Below, in pieces: positions 1 to 9,090 of a DNA stretch of 20,445 nt. This DNA comes from JBBIMP01 sp037444305 (lineage in GTDB: Bacteria > Acidobacteriota > UBA6911). Each line of letters starts with the position of its first letter. Within the stretch, counting starts at the first letter, position 1. The stretch covers positions 1 to 20,445 of the forward strand of contig JBBIMP010000062.1 of assembly GCA_037444305.1 (NCBI GenBank), written 5' to 3'. The notes below the pieces were generated by a model, which saw only the letters and a program-made list of their open reading frames with translations, did no database searches and had not been told where the DNA came from. Both the position numbers and the translations under genes were made by a program.

Positions 1-77
1 CGCCCCTGCAGGGCTCCCCGTTTATTTTGCTCCGTTATTCCCGGGGCTTACGCCCCGGGCTCTCCTACAACGCCCCT
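1..77. repeat. GC-rich palindromic interspersed repeat
   Basis: The segment holds two dyads. CCCTGCAGGG lies at 4-13. A perfect 8-bp stem, CCCGGGGC with GCCCCGGG, lies at 40-47 and 52-59 around the tetraloop TTAC. The heptamer CGCCCCT occurs at 1-7 and again at 71-77, so the element looks like one 70-bp unit plus the start of the next. It lies just past the 3' end of the threonine-synthase-like gene, where a hairpin could slow or stop transcription, but there is no T-run for a classical terminator. From memory, similar CCCGGGGC-rich palindromes are scattered in environmental genomes. Copy number in this genome cannot be seen here. Confidence 0.55.
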
Positions 78-143
78 ACGTGCTCGGACTGTCATGGATG
101 TCACCATGTATTGTGACTTCTATAATGCCGGCGCGGCGCCGCT

Positions 144-1409
144 TCATTGCCGCAAGATCCGGCGGACATCCGCCATTTCGGGTGCAATCACCGGCGGCTG
201 CCCCACGGATTTTATCGCCGCCGGGACATCCTTCAATCCTGATCCCGTTGCCAGGACGACGACGCACTCGCCCTCGTGGATCATGCCCTGCTCGACGGCC
301 TTCACCAGGCCGGCGAAGGCGGCCGCGGCCGCAGGTTCGGCAAAGACTCCGCAGCCGCCTGCCAGGGCAGGAATGGCGGAAAGGATCTCCCGGTCGCTGA
401 CCCGGATGAAAGCCCCGCCGGATTCGCGCACCGCCCGCAGCGCCTTGATGCGATCCCTGGGCAGTCCCGAACAGATGCTGTCGGCGATCGTGTGCACTGC
501 GATGGGCTTCATGTCCGCGGCGGCGAGGCCTCGTTCCCAGGCATCCGCCAGCGGCGCCGAGCCCTCGGCCTGCACGCCGATCAGCCTGGGCATGCGGTCG
601 ATCCAGCCCAATGAAATCATGTCCCGCAGCCCCTTGTGAATTCCGCCGAGAATGCAGCCGTCCCCGACGGGAACGAAGATCCGGTCGGGCGCCCGCCACC
701 CCAGTTGTTCGCAGATTTCGAAGGCTGCGCTCTTCTTCCCCTCGCTCATGTAAGGGTTGTAGCCCGTGTTGCGGTTGTACCAGCCGAATTCCGGCGCGGC
801 TTTGAGACACAGCTCGAAGGCGTCGTCATAGGTGCCGGCCACCAGGAGCACCGTCGAGCCGAAAGCGAGCAGTTGGGCGACCTTGCCCTCCGGCGCGGAC
901 CGGGGCGCGAAGATGACGCTGCGCTGCGAGACCGCCGCGCACAAGCCGGCAAGGGCGGCAGCGGCGTTCCCGGTGCTCGCCGTCGATATCACTTCGCAGC
1001 CGAGCTCCCGGGCTTTGAGCACGGCGAGCGCGGAGGCGCGGTCTTTGAAGGAGGCCGTGGGCTGCCGGCCGTCGTCCTTCACCCAGAGCTGCGTGAGTCC
1101 GAGGCCGGCAGCCAGCCGCGGCGCCTGCACCAGCGGTGTCCAGCCGACGCCTGCCAGGATGGTCCCTGCCGTGAGCCGGCGCGCGCTTTCGGCCTGCACG
1201 GGAAGCAGCGGCAGGTAGCGCCACATGGAAAAGTCACGGCTGCCGGCCAGGGATTCGCAAGATATCCGGCGGCCGATCCGGCCGTAGTCATAGACGACAT
1301 CCAGGATTCCGTTGTCGCCGTGCGCGGGACAGACGTAGGCGGCCTCCTGCGCCGAATAATGCGCGCCGCACAGGAGGCACTCGAGTCCAAGAACGTGGTC
1401 CATCATCAT
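144..1409 (-). CDS. thrC: Threonine synthase-like PLP enzyme
   Basis: A 421-residue fold-type II PLP enzyme, the usual length for threonine synthase, which converts O-phosphohomoserine to threonine in the cytoplasm. Residue numbers are from the ATG at 1409. A Cys-x2-Cys (11, 14) with Cys27 and His30 resembles the small zinc-ribbon-like N-terminus of some family members. ASFKDRAS (119-126) contains the PLP lysine, Lys122. STGN (145-148) and the glycine loop GDGCILGG (249-256) fit cofactor and phosphate binding. The frame stays open to 1517, but three successive ATGs at 1403-1409 follow a GGCGGAG ribosome site and the zinc-like motif starts right after them, so I start there. It begins 28 bp after the permease gene stop, suggesting cotranscription. 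No other threonine-pathway gene is nearby, so a threonine-synthase-like paralogue remains possible. Confidence 0.82.
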   Translation of the reverse strand: MMMDHVLGLECLLCGAHYSAQEAAYVCPAHGDNGILDVVYDYGRIGRRISCESLAGSRDFSMWRYLPLLPVQAESARRLTAGTILAGVGWTPLVQAPRLAAGLGLTQLWVKDDGRQPTASFKDRASALAVLKARELGCEVISTASTGNAAAALAGLCAAVSQRSVIFAPRSAPEGKVAQLLAFGSTVLLVAGTYDDAFELCLKAAPEFGWYNRNTGYNPYMSEGKKSAAFEICEQLGWRAPDRIFVPVGDGCILGGIHKGLRDMISLGWIDRMPRLIGVQAEGSAPLADAWERGLAAADMKPIAVHTIADSICSGLPRDRIKALRAVRESGGAFIRVSDREILSAIPALAGGCGVFAEPAAAAAFAGLVKAVEQGMIHEGECVVVLATGSGLKDVPAAIKSVGQPPVIAPEMADVRRILRQ

Positions 1410-1437
1410 CTCCGCCAGGCTCGCCGGCAATCCGCTG

Positions 1438-2346
1438 TCAAATGGTCGGGGCGGTTTCGACGACGGGCGCACTCCGGGTCTCCTTGAAGGCTGAGCGCAG
1501 CATGGCCGTGGCCGCATAGACGACCACCACCACCACGAGCCAGCGCACCGCGGTCAGCGGGAGCTGCCGGACGACGTAGGCCGCGATCATCACCCCCGGA
1601 ACCCCGCCGATCAGGAGTCCGAGGGCCTGCCTGGGGCTGTAGCTCCCCTTGCGGATGAAGCGGACGCTGCCGACCGGCATGAGGAAGGCGCAGGAGCCCA
1701 TCATGATGGGGAAGGCGGCAATGGGATTCATCCCGAGCAGGCTCACGAGGATCATGCAGGGGGCGTAAAGGCCGATGCCCAGGGTCATCAGCGCCCCCAG
1801 GAGGAAGTTGCCCGCGAGTCCCGCCCCCAGGCGCAGGCCTTCGAGGCCGAGCAGAAGGCCGCCGCCGGGAAAGAGCCGGAGATTGGTCATGGCGAAAAAG
1901 CCGGCGGCGAGCATGAGGGCGATGCCCATACCCAGCTGGATCCGCCTCCGCGGAAGGGAGGCCACGACCCCGGCGCCGAGCCAGGCGCCCGCCACCGAAG
2001 CGGCGATCATGAGGACGAGCGTTGTCATCTCCACCTCGATGATGCTGATAAAGATGAGCGCCTGCGCGACGGTCGGCAGGGCATGCCCGACGTTGAGGGT
2101 TCCGGGAATCCGTTCGTCGGCGACGAGTTTGAACAGCTTGAAGACCGAGGTCGTGGGCGCGAACGAGCCGATGCCCAGCGCGTCGAAGAAATTCGTGACG
2201 AAGCCGGTCCCCGCTTCCAGGGCCGAGGGGCGCCCGATGGCCGCGCCCGCGCGCCGGCGGCGCGCCATGTCGCGCACCCAGATCGCGAAGTAGGCGACGG
2301 AAATGGCTCCCAGGGTGATCAGCAGTGCAGTCTTTGTCGGACTCAT
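1438..2346 (-). CDS. TauE/SafE (TSUP) family permease
   Basis: A 302-residue, very hydrophobic inner-membrane protein of the TSUP family, whose members export or import sulfite, sulfoacetate and other small anions. I see an N-terminal helix (about 5-25), then two halves each opening with a related glycine-rich motif: NFFDALGIGSFAPTT near residues 52-66 and a GNFLLGALMTLGIG-like stretch in the second half. This internal duplication is typical of the family. About seven to eight further helices follow. A basic loop (FIRKGSYSPRQ) separates the last helices. The gene heads the minus-strand pair with the threonine-synthase-like enzyme and is divergent from the toxin-antitoxin operon. Its substrate cannot be told from sequence. 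No clear Shine-Dalgarno precedes the ATG at 2346. Confidence 0.85.
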   Translation of the reverse strand: MSPTKTALLITLGAISVAYFAIWVRDMARRRRAGAAIGRPSALEAGTGFVTNFFDALGIGSFAPTTSVFKLFKLVADERIPGTLNVGHALPTVAQALIFISIIEVEMTTLVLMIAASVAGAWLGAGVVASLPRRRIQLGMGIALMLAAGFFAMTNLRLFPGGGLLLGLEGLRLGAGLAGNFLLGALMTLGIGLYAPCMILVSLLGMNPIAAFPIMMGSCAFLMPVGSVRFIRKGSYSPRQALGLLIGGVPGVMIAAYVVRQLPLTAVRWLVVVVVVYAATAMLRSAFKETRSAPVVETAPTI

Positions 2347-2434
2347 GGGCGGCCATGCTACTACAAAAGCCCTCCCCGATCACCTGTTGCATGAGAAAGG
2401 CCTCAGGGTTGCGGTCCCCCGCTGAAACCCGGGA

Positions 2435-2463
2435 TTGACCCATGTGGTTACTGTGGTTACAAT
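2435..2463 (+). promoter_or_regulatory. Sigma-70 promoter of the TA operon with repeat operator
   Basis: TTGACC at 2435-2440 and TACAAT at 2458-2463 are separated by 17 bp, a near-consensus sigma-70 promoter ending 20 bp before the antitoxin GTG. The spacer contains TGTGGTTAC twice in direct tandem (2443-2451 and 2452-2460). Phd/VapB-type antitoxins usually repress their own operon by binding short repeats over the promoter. I infer that this tandem repeat is that operator. Confidence 0.7.
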
Positions 2464-2483
2464 AGCCGCCGGGAGTTAGGGAA

Positions 2484-2774
2484 GTGAAAAAGATCAAGGT
2501 TGGTTCGCGCGAGCTGAAGACCCGGCTCGGCACCTATTTGAGGCAGGTTCGGAAGGGGCGGACGCTCGTGGTAACCGACAGGGGACGGCCGGTGGCCGAA
2601 CTCAAACCCATCGACGTGGATGCCGATGGCGAGCTGCGCAGGCTCGACGAACTCGTCCTCCTTGGCATCCTCTCCCGCGATTCACACTCGCCCCTGGCGC
2701 AACGCCGGCCGCTCCGGATCTCAGGCCGGCCCCTTTCCGGCACCGTCGTCGAGAACCGCGAGGACCGGGTTTGA
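2484..2774 (+). CDS. Phd/YefM-VapB family antitoxin
   Basis: A 96-residue antitoxin. The first 45 residues are a Phd/YefM-like DNA-binding domain (KVGSRELKTRLGTYLRQV, then a GRPVAELKP strand). The C-terminal part, with PLRISGRPLSGTVVENRED, is the expected flexible toxin-binding tail. The GTG start at 2484 follows a purine-rich AGGGAAG. The stop codon overlaps the TTG start of the PIN toxin by 4 bp, so the pair is probably translationally coupled. By family behaviour, the product neutralises the toxin and represses the operon through the upstream repeats. Confidence 0.88.
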   Translation: MKKIKVGSRELKTRLGTYLRQVRKGRTLVVTDRGRPVAELKPIDVDADGELRRLDELVLLGILSRDSHSPLAQRRPLRISGRPLSGTVVENREDRV

Positions 2775-3235
2775 TCCGCTATTTTGACGCCAGCGCACTC
2801 GCAAAACGCTACGTAGCGGAATTGCACAGCCAGGCGGTGAATCGCCTCCTGCTCGACGGCACGGCGGTTACCAGCAGGCTCTCGGAAGTGGAGATCGCTT
2901 CAGCACTTGGGCGCCTGAGGCGGGAGGGAGAAATCACGCTGCTGCAGTGTCGTCAACTGTTGGAGGCCATGGAACAGGACATGGCTTCCCTTTACGTTGT
3001 CGAGATCACGAGAGAGTTGAGTGCGCTTGCCTGCCGCCTGCTGATGCGCCACAGGCTGAGGGCCGGAGATGCGCTGCACCTGGCGTCGGCTCTCACCCTT
3101 GCCGGCAAGTCTAATCTGCAGGTTCAGTTCGTCGCCTTCGACGAATCCCTGAACGAAGCCGCTGTGCGGGAGGGTCTCGGCCTCCCGGCCATCGGGAATG
3201 CCCTCCGACCCCGGCCCGCCTCGCCCGTTCAATGA
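2771..3235 (+). CDS. PIN-domain toxin (VapC-like ribonuclease)
   Basis: A 154-residue PIN-domain protein, normal length for VapC-type toxins, which are Mg-dependent RNases. Acidic residues are in the expected places: Asp6 in YFDASALAKRY, Glu41 in SEVEIASAL, Asp100 in RAGDALHLASAL and Asp124 in FVAFDESL. All four look intact, so the toxin is probably active. The start is TTG at 2771, overlapping the antitoxin stop, which keeps synthesis low and coupled. RNA target not predictable. The partner is the Phd-like protein just upstream. Confidence 0.88.
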   Translation: MIRYFDASALAKRYVAELHSQAVNRLLLDGTAVTSRLSEVEIASALGRLRREGEITLLQCRQLLEAMEQDMASLYVVEITRELSALACRLLMRHRLRAGDALHLASALTLAGKSNLQVQFVAFDESLNEAAVREGLGLPAIGNALRPRPASPVQ

Positions 3236-3238
3236 AAC

Positions 3239-3252
3239 GACCCGCGCGGGTC
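3239..3252 (+). terminator. GC palindrome after the PIN toxin gene
   Basis: GACCCGCGCGGGTC is a perfect 14-bp palindrome three bases after the toxin stop codon. It is followed by further GC dyads (CCCGCGGG at 3261-3268, GGCGGACCCGCC nearby). It could weaken readthrough into the next operon. No T-run follows, so intrinsic termination is uncertain. Confidence 0.3.
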
Positions 3253-3473
3253 TGCAGAATCCCGCGGGCGGCGGACCCGCCTGATGCATTAAAATGGCGG
3301 GCGGTTTGTCTGGGATTTTGGCGCCCGCAGCACAAACTCGCCATTGCCGTCCAGGTGAACACCAGCGTGGCCAGGGCCACGGGCAAGTCACTGCCCGCTT
3401 TCATCTCCAACTTCCTGGAGATCATACTGGGATCGCAGTGAGCCTGGCGCCCGGGTTCCCTGAATGGCACAGG

Positions 3474-3490
3474 TGTGAACTGCGGTCACA
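3474..3490. promoter_or_regulatory. TGTGA-N7-TCACA dyad, candidate activator site
   Basis: TGTGA at 3474-3478 and TCACA at 3486-3490 form an inverted repeat with a 7-bp centre. The dyad centre is about 78 bp upstream of the start point predicted from the sigma-54 promoter at 3534-3549, a usual distance for a sigma-54 activator site. The half-sites also resemble CRP sites, but CRP prefers a 6-bp centre. I infer it may bind the response regulator encoded at the end of this operon. Confidence 0.4.
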
Positions 3491-3533
3491 GGGTGGCGGA
3501 GTAGTCGTCGTTTCAAATCAATAAGTTACGGTC

Positions 3534-3549
3534 TGGCATGCATCTTGCA
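3534..3549 (+). promoter_or_regulatory. Sigma-54 (RpoN) -24/-12 promoter
   Basis: TGGCATG-CATC-TTGCA matches the sigma-54 consensus TGGCAYR-N4-TTGCW at every fixed position, with the correct 12-bp distance between GG and GC. It lies in a gene-free region of about 300 bp directly upstream of an operon that itself encodes a sigma-54 activator. The predicted start point is near 3559-3560, only 2-3 bases before the ATG chosen for the first gene. That would give an almost leaderless message and is the main caveat. The rest of 3253-3533 holds no gene I can support. Confidence 0.55.
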
Positions 3550-3561
3550 ATCCACAGGGGC

Positions 3562-4812
3562 ATGACAAATAGAAACCTCCTCACCATCGTTTTGCTTTTG
3601 TTGTTGCCGGCCGTGGTGCACGCGGACGGCCAGAAACCCGAGACCAACGTCAACGAGCGTTACGAGGTCGAAAGCGTCCAGGTCTCCGGCATCAATCAGT
3701 CCAGGATCAGCAAGGATCTGAACGACGACATGCAGAAGCTCGTCGGCCAGAAGTACAACCAGCAGGCCGCGCAGGACCTGGCCGAACGGCTGCGCCAGGA
3801 GCTGAAGGACCACAACGTGAAGCTGACGGTCAGGCGCGGGGATCAGGCCGAACGCGTCAAAGTGATCTTCGAGGTGGAACGGGACCGCGGCAAGCAGTTC
3901 TCGGTGGCCATAGCGTCGCTGATCTACAACTCAAAGCTGGGCTGGAGCGGCGATCTGGACCTCCCGTTCGACTATCACCACAGCAGCTTCGTCTTCGGCC
4001 TGGTAAACAGCGCCGAGGACCTGCTGGAGCGCAACGCCGGCTTCCGCCTGCACTATGAAAACCGGAAGGTGGGAACCGACCTGCTGCAGCTGCGCCTCGA
4101 ATTTGCCGGCTACCACCAGAAGTGGAACCCCGCCACCGAGAACGCCCTGGCCGACTCGCCCGGAGTCCCGGGGGTCTACCGCGCGCGGCAGGACTTCGCG
4201 CCCTCGGTTTCGATCCTACCCCTGCCCGAGGTGAAGCTGACGGCGGGGCTGAGCTTCCAGCGCATCCAGACGCAGTACCCCTCGGTCCACACCGAAACGG
4301 CTTACGCGGCGACCGGAGGCATCCAGTTCCGGCGGCGGCTGCGCGACGGCGGCTTCCGGCACGAGCTGAGCGCAGACTACGGCGTGAGGACCGCCACGAG
4401 GGCGCTCGACAGCGACTTCGTCTACACGCGCCACTCCTGGTCGGCCGGCTATGCGGCCTCCAGGGGCAGGAATCGCTTCGGGGCCCGCATCCAGGCCGGG
4501 CTGATCACGGGGAGCGCCCCGCTGTTCGAGCGCTTTTCCCTGGGCAACAGCTCCGCGCTGAGAGGCTGGAACAAGTTCGACGTCGCGCCCCTGGGCGGGG
4601 ACCGCGCCGTCCACGGCTCGCTGGAGTACCGTTACCGGCCGTTCGAATTCTTTTACGATTTCGGTGCCGTGTGGGACCAGGGGCAGCCTGCCCGGGCCCG
4701 GCACGGGCTGGGCTTCGGCCTCGCGACGAGGAACGGCTTTTTCATGTCCCTGGCGTTCCCGGTCCGGCTGAATCGCGTGACCCCGGTGTTCATGATCGGC
4801 TTCAGGGATTAG
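3562..4812 (+). CDS. Small Omp85/BamA-TamA-like outer-membrane protein
   Basis: A 416-residue exported protein of the Omp85 superfamily (surface antigen D15 type). Residues 1-21 form a signal peptide: a short polar start, a leucine-rich core, and cleavage after VHA. Residues about 34-107 look like a single POTRA domain (YEVESVQVSG... to VKVIFEVERD). The rest (about 113-416) alternates aromatic and polar residues as a 16-strand-type barrel. The family signature is present: FSLGNSSALRGW (326-336), whose RGW corresponds to the (V/I)RG(F/Y) loop, followed by GGDRAVHGSLEYRYRP. BamA has five POTRAs and about 800 residues, so this is a short family member of unknown client. I start at the ATG at 3562 because the signal peptide begins there. 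An ATG at 3538 would lie inside the predicted promoter. The stop overlaps the ribosome site of the next gene. Confidence 0.82.
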   Translation: MTNRNLLTIVLLLLLPAVVHADGQKPETNVNERYEVESVQVSGINQSRISKDLNDDMQKLVGQKYNQQAAQDLAERLRQELKDHNVKLTVRRGDQAERVKVIFEVERDRGKQFSVAIASLIYNSKLGWSGDLDLPFDYHHSSFVFGLVNSAEDLLERNAGFRLHYENRKVGTDLLQLRLEFAGYHQKWNPATENALADSPGVPGVYRARQDFAPSVSILPLPEVKLTAGLSFQRIQTQYPSVHTETAYAATGGIQFRRRLRDGGFRHELSADYGVRTATRALDSDFVYTRHSWSAGYAASRGRNRFGARIQAGLITGSAPLFERFSLGNSSALRGWNKFDVAPLGGDRAVHGSLEYRYRPFEFFYDFGAVWDQGQPARARHGLGFGLATRNGFFMSLAFPVRLNRVTPVFMIGFRD

Positions 4813-4820
4813 GAGGGCGG

Positions 4821-5468
4821 GTGAGAAACCGACAGCACATCCTCCTTGCCGCAGCTCTGGCAGCCATCATCGGCACGCTGCTGTGGGCCCAGTCCGTCCT
4901 GCTCATAGTGGAGATCGATGGACCCCACCTCCGGGTGGCGGCGCCCCAACTGCGCTTCCTCGAGGGGAAGCCGCTGGAGCAGCTGCACAACGGGGCTTCC
5001 CTCACCTATGCGCTGAAGCTTACGATAGCGCCCGCACGGGGGCTTCCGCTGACCCGCCTGGAAGAGAGATTCGGCGTGAGCTACGACCTCTGGGAGGAGA
5101 AGTTCTCGGTTGTCCAGGCAGGCCCGCCCCGGCGCTCGGCCTCCCACCTGTCGGCCGCGCAGGCCGTCGCCTGGTGCCTGGAGAACATGCCCCTGCCCCG
5201 GCCGGAGCTTCCCGCCGAAAAAACCTTCGTGGTAGAGTTGGAGTGCCGGGTGGCGGAAAACGAAGTCGAGGGCGCGAACGAAGGCCGGCGCAGCCTGACG
5301 GTGGCCGGACTGATCGACATCTTCAGCCGCAAAGAAACCGATGCGCTGCCGCGCTGGCATGCGACCTCGGGACTTCTGCGCCTGGCGGATCTGAAGGACC
5401 GGCAAAACCAGAAGCGGCCGGCCGAGAGCGCCCGTCCCGGCGCCAGGCCCGGCGTCATAAAGCGGTAG
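4821..5468 (+). CDS. DUF4390-like exported protein
   Basis: A 215-residue protein. Its GTG start at 4821 follows a perfect AGGAGG (4811-4816) that overlaps the stop of the Omp85-like gene, so translation is tightly linked. Residues 1-24 are a signal peptide or membrane anchor (basic start, alanine/leucine core, WAQ). The body has LRFLEGKPLEQLHNGASLTY and SYDLWEEKFSVVQ-type segments that resemble DUF4390 proteins: a repeated beta pattern in which a nonconserved ligand surface is suggested. In several proteobacteria a DUF4390 gene lies directly before ntrY-ntrX, and here too the next genes are an NtrY-like kinase and an NtrC-family regulator. Context and motif agree, but the family call is from memory and the function of DUF4390 is not known. 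The C-terminus is basic and probably disordered. Confidence 0.6.
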   Translation: MRNRQHILLAAALAAIIGTLLWAQSVLLIVEIDGPHLRVAAPQLRFLEGKPLEQLHNGASLTYALKLTIAPARGLPLTRLEERFGVSYDLWEEKFSVVQAGPPRRSASHLSAAQAVAWCLENMPLPRPELPAEKTFVVELECRVAENEVEGANEGRRSLTVAGLIDIFSRKETDALPRWHATSGLLRLADLKDRQNQKRPAESARPGARPGVIKR

Positions 5469-6897
5469 GCATCGGCAACCGTCATTACTGAAAGCGTGAA
5501 CAGGCTTCTGCACAAGCTCATCCTGCTGTTCCTCGCGGCAACGCTCCTGCCGCTCGGCGCGGTGCTGTGGATGAGCACGCTTCTTCTGGAGCACAGCCTC
5601 AGCTATGTGGCGACCGACGACCTGGACCGGCTTTCCAGGAGCCTTGAAGTCATTTCGCGCGAGTTCTACCGGCAGGCACGCGAGAATCTGCGGGAGGAGG
5701 CCGCCTCCGGCCGGCTCGAGGCCGAGAGGCTCGATGCCGGCGACAGCGCAAACTGGCCCGGACCGCTCCGGCAGTTCTGGGAGAGCGGGGATGCGGAGCG
5801 CTTCGTCCTGTCCGAACCGGACGGCGACCGTTTGAACTACCTTGTGCGCCGCGACGAGGGCATCCGGCTCTATTCCCGGGATCTGAACGGCGTGCGCATG
5901 GCCGAACTGACGGATCAATACCGCCAGGCCCGCGCCCGCGTGGAACAGCTGCGGGGACGGGACATCCGCCGGGGATTCGCCTACACCCTGGCGCTGCTGA
6001 GCGCGCTCATCTGGCTCCTGTCGCTGGCGGGTGTGGTCTACATGGCCAACCGGATCAGCCGGCCGATCGAGGGTCTGACTGCCGGCCTGCACCAGCTGGC
6101 CGCGGGCAGTTTCGAGACGAGGCTCCGATCCGTGAGGCGGGACGAGGTCGGCCGCGCCATCGAAGCCTTCAATCACACGGCGGAACATCTGCAGCAGAGC
6201 CGCGACCGGCTGGTCTACCTGGCGCAGGTGGCCAGCTGGCAGGCGCTGGCGCGCAAGATGGCGCACGAACTCAAGAACTCCCTGACCCCCATCCGCCTGA
6301 CGGTGGAGGAGATTGCCGCCCGCCGGTCAGAAGACGACCGGCCCTTCTTCGAGCAGGCAGCCCGGGTGGTGGTCGACGAGGTGGAGAGCCTGGAACGCCG
6401 TGTCCGGGCCTTCTCCGAGTTCGCGGCGGAGCCGCCCGCCAGGCCCTCGGCGCTCGACCTGAACGCGCTGCTGGAGGAACGAGTCCAATTCCTGCGGGGA
6501 TCGCACCCGGAGGTCGTCTACCGGGTGCGGCCCGGCGGGGACATTCCTCCGGCCTGGGCGGATGTCGACCAGGTAAAGGGGATCCTGACCAACCTGCTGC
6601 AGAACGCAGCCGAGGCGGCGGCGGGAGGCACGGTGCTGGGGCTGACCGGGACCCGCCGGGGGAATGTGCTCGTGGAGATCCACGACTCGGGGCCGGGATT
6701 GAGCGCGGAGGCGCGCGCTTCGCTCTTCGAGCCGTCGATTTCCTTCAAGGAGAAAGGGATGGGCCTGGGGCTCTCCATTTCGCGCAAGAACGCGCTGCTG
6801 GCGGGCGGGGACCTCCTGTCGATCGACGGGCAGCTGGGCGGCGCGGGCTTCCGCCTGCTGCTCCCCTCCGCACCTTCACCAACCGGAGACCTGAACA

Positions 6898-8235
<1,338 letters not shown>

Positions 8236-8248
8236 GCGCGTTGCTGCT

Positions 8249-8295
8249 TCACCACAGAGACACGAAGACACAGAGGTTCACAAAGGACACCTGCC
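8249..8295. repeat. Purine-rich ACCACAGAGACAC interspersed repeat
   Basis: A run of near-repetitive ACCACAGAGACAC, GAAGACACAGAGG and TTCACAAAGGACAC lies 14 bp after the response regulator stop. From memory, sequences of this ACAGAGACACAGAG type recur between genes in many environmental bacterial genomes. A degenerate inverted copy lies at 9091-9114, on the other side of the SGNH gene. Confidence 0.5.
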
Positions 8296-8327
8296 ATGCG
8301 CAAACGGATTGGATCGCAGGCGGCGGT

Positions 8328-8356
8328 TTGTGTCGGTGCTGCAGGTCTGCTATACA
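8328..8356 (+). promoter_or_regulatory. Candidate promoter of the SGNH gene
   Basis: TTGTGT at 8328-8333 and TATACA at 8351-8356 are spaced by 17 bp. The -10 box ends only 9 bp before the ATG at 8366, so the message would start about at the start codon. No Shine-Dalgarno is visible before this ATG, which fits a leaderless transcript. Confidence 0.4.
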
Positions 8357-8365
8357 TTGAACACC

Positions 8366-9088
8366 ATGTCGCGCGCCGGGAGATCGCTCGCAGCTGCCTT
8401 GCTGGTCCTCGCACACTGCAGCCTGGGTCTGCGGGCCGGGCCGCCCGACGGGCTGTTCGAGCGCGTGGTGATCCTGGGGGCGAGCGTCTCCGCCAGCGAA
8501 AAGGCCCCTTCGCCCGGATGGATCCTGGCACGGCACCTGGGGACGCCCGAGGAGAAGATCTCGGTCTTTGCCGAGGGCGGGGCGGGCAGCAGCCGGCACC
8601 TGGGGCGGCTCGACGCTATCGCAAAGCTCCGGCCGACACTCATCGTGGCGCTCGACCTCTTCTACCACGACTTCAAGTTCTCGCTGTTCCTCACCCAGGC
8701 GAAAAAGGACTATCTCCGGGACTACATCCGGCGGCTGCACGACACGGGCGCCGTGGTGGTCCTGGGCAACATCCCCGGGCTGGTGCTCCTGCGGTACGAA
8801 CACGCCAACCGCTACCTGGAGACGCTGCTGCCGGATTTTCCATACCTGGTTCTGATCGACGCCCGCACGTGGTTCGACCGCCTCAACGAGGACGGTGTTG
8901 CAGTGCGCGCCGACGGAGACGAAGTGCTTCTGCGGCGCAGGGATGTGTTCGCCGACCGCGAGCACATCAACCCACTGGGAAGCGCCCTGGTCGCAAATAT
9001 CATATTGGAGGAGCTCCGTGGCCGATTTCCCGGCAGGATCCCGGTTCCCTCCGAGCCAGTGGAGCTTGCTCCCTACATCAGGCCCTGA
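8366..9088 (+). CDS. Exported SGNH/GDSL-like hydrolase
   Basis: A 240-residue exported protein. Residues 1-24 are a signal peptide (basic start, alanine/leucine core, cleavage near LRA-GPP). The SGNH pattern is recognisable: VVILGASVSAS carries the candidate nucleophile Ser40 (GAS instead of the usual GDS), GGAGSS (71-76) supplies the block II glycine, GNIPG (134-138) the block III asparagine, and DREHINPLG (197-205) the Asp-x2-His dyad (Asp197, His200). Members of this fold hydrolyse or transfer ester-linked acyl groups on lipids, sugars or cell-wall polymers in the periplasm. Substrate unknown. I chose the ATG at 8366 because the signal peptide begins there. The frame is open further upstream but overlaps the regulator gene. 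Confidence 0.75.
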   Translation: MSRAGRSLAAALLVLAHCSLGLRAGPPDGLFERVVILGASVSASEKAPSPGWILARHLGTPEEKISVFAEGGAGSSRHLGRLDAIAKLRPTLIVALDLFYHDFKFSLFLTQAKKDYLRDYIRRLHDTGAVVVLGNIPGLVLLRYEHANRYLETLLPDFPYLVLIDARTWFDRLNEDGVAVRADGDEVLLRRRDVFADREHINPLGSALVANIILEELRGRFPGRIPVPSEPVELAPYIRP

Positions 9089-9090
9089 GC

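Noticed and set aside
3232..3441. A 69-residue plus-strand frame overlapping the PIN toxin stop, and an opposing minus-strand frame over 3111-3470
   Set aside because: No recognisable domain or good ribosome site. The region is better explained as intergenic DNA carrying the dyad and the sigma-54 promoter.
3474..3490. CRP/FNR-type site reading of the TGTGA dyad
   Set aside because: The centre is 7 bp instead of 6 and no sigma-70 promoter sits at a matching distance. The sigma-54 context makes an enhancer site more likely.
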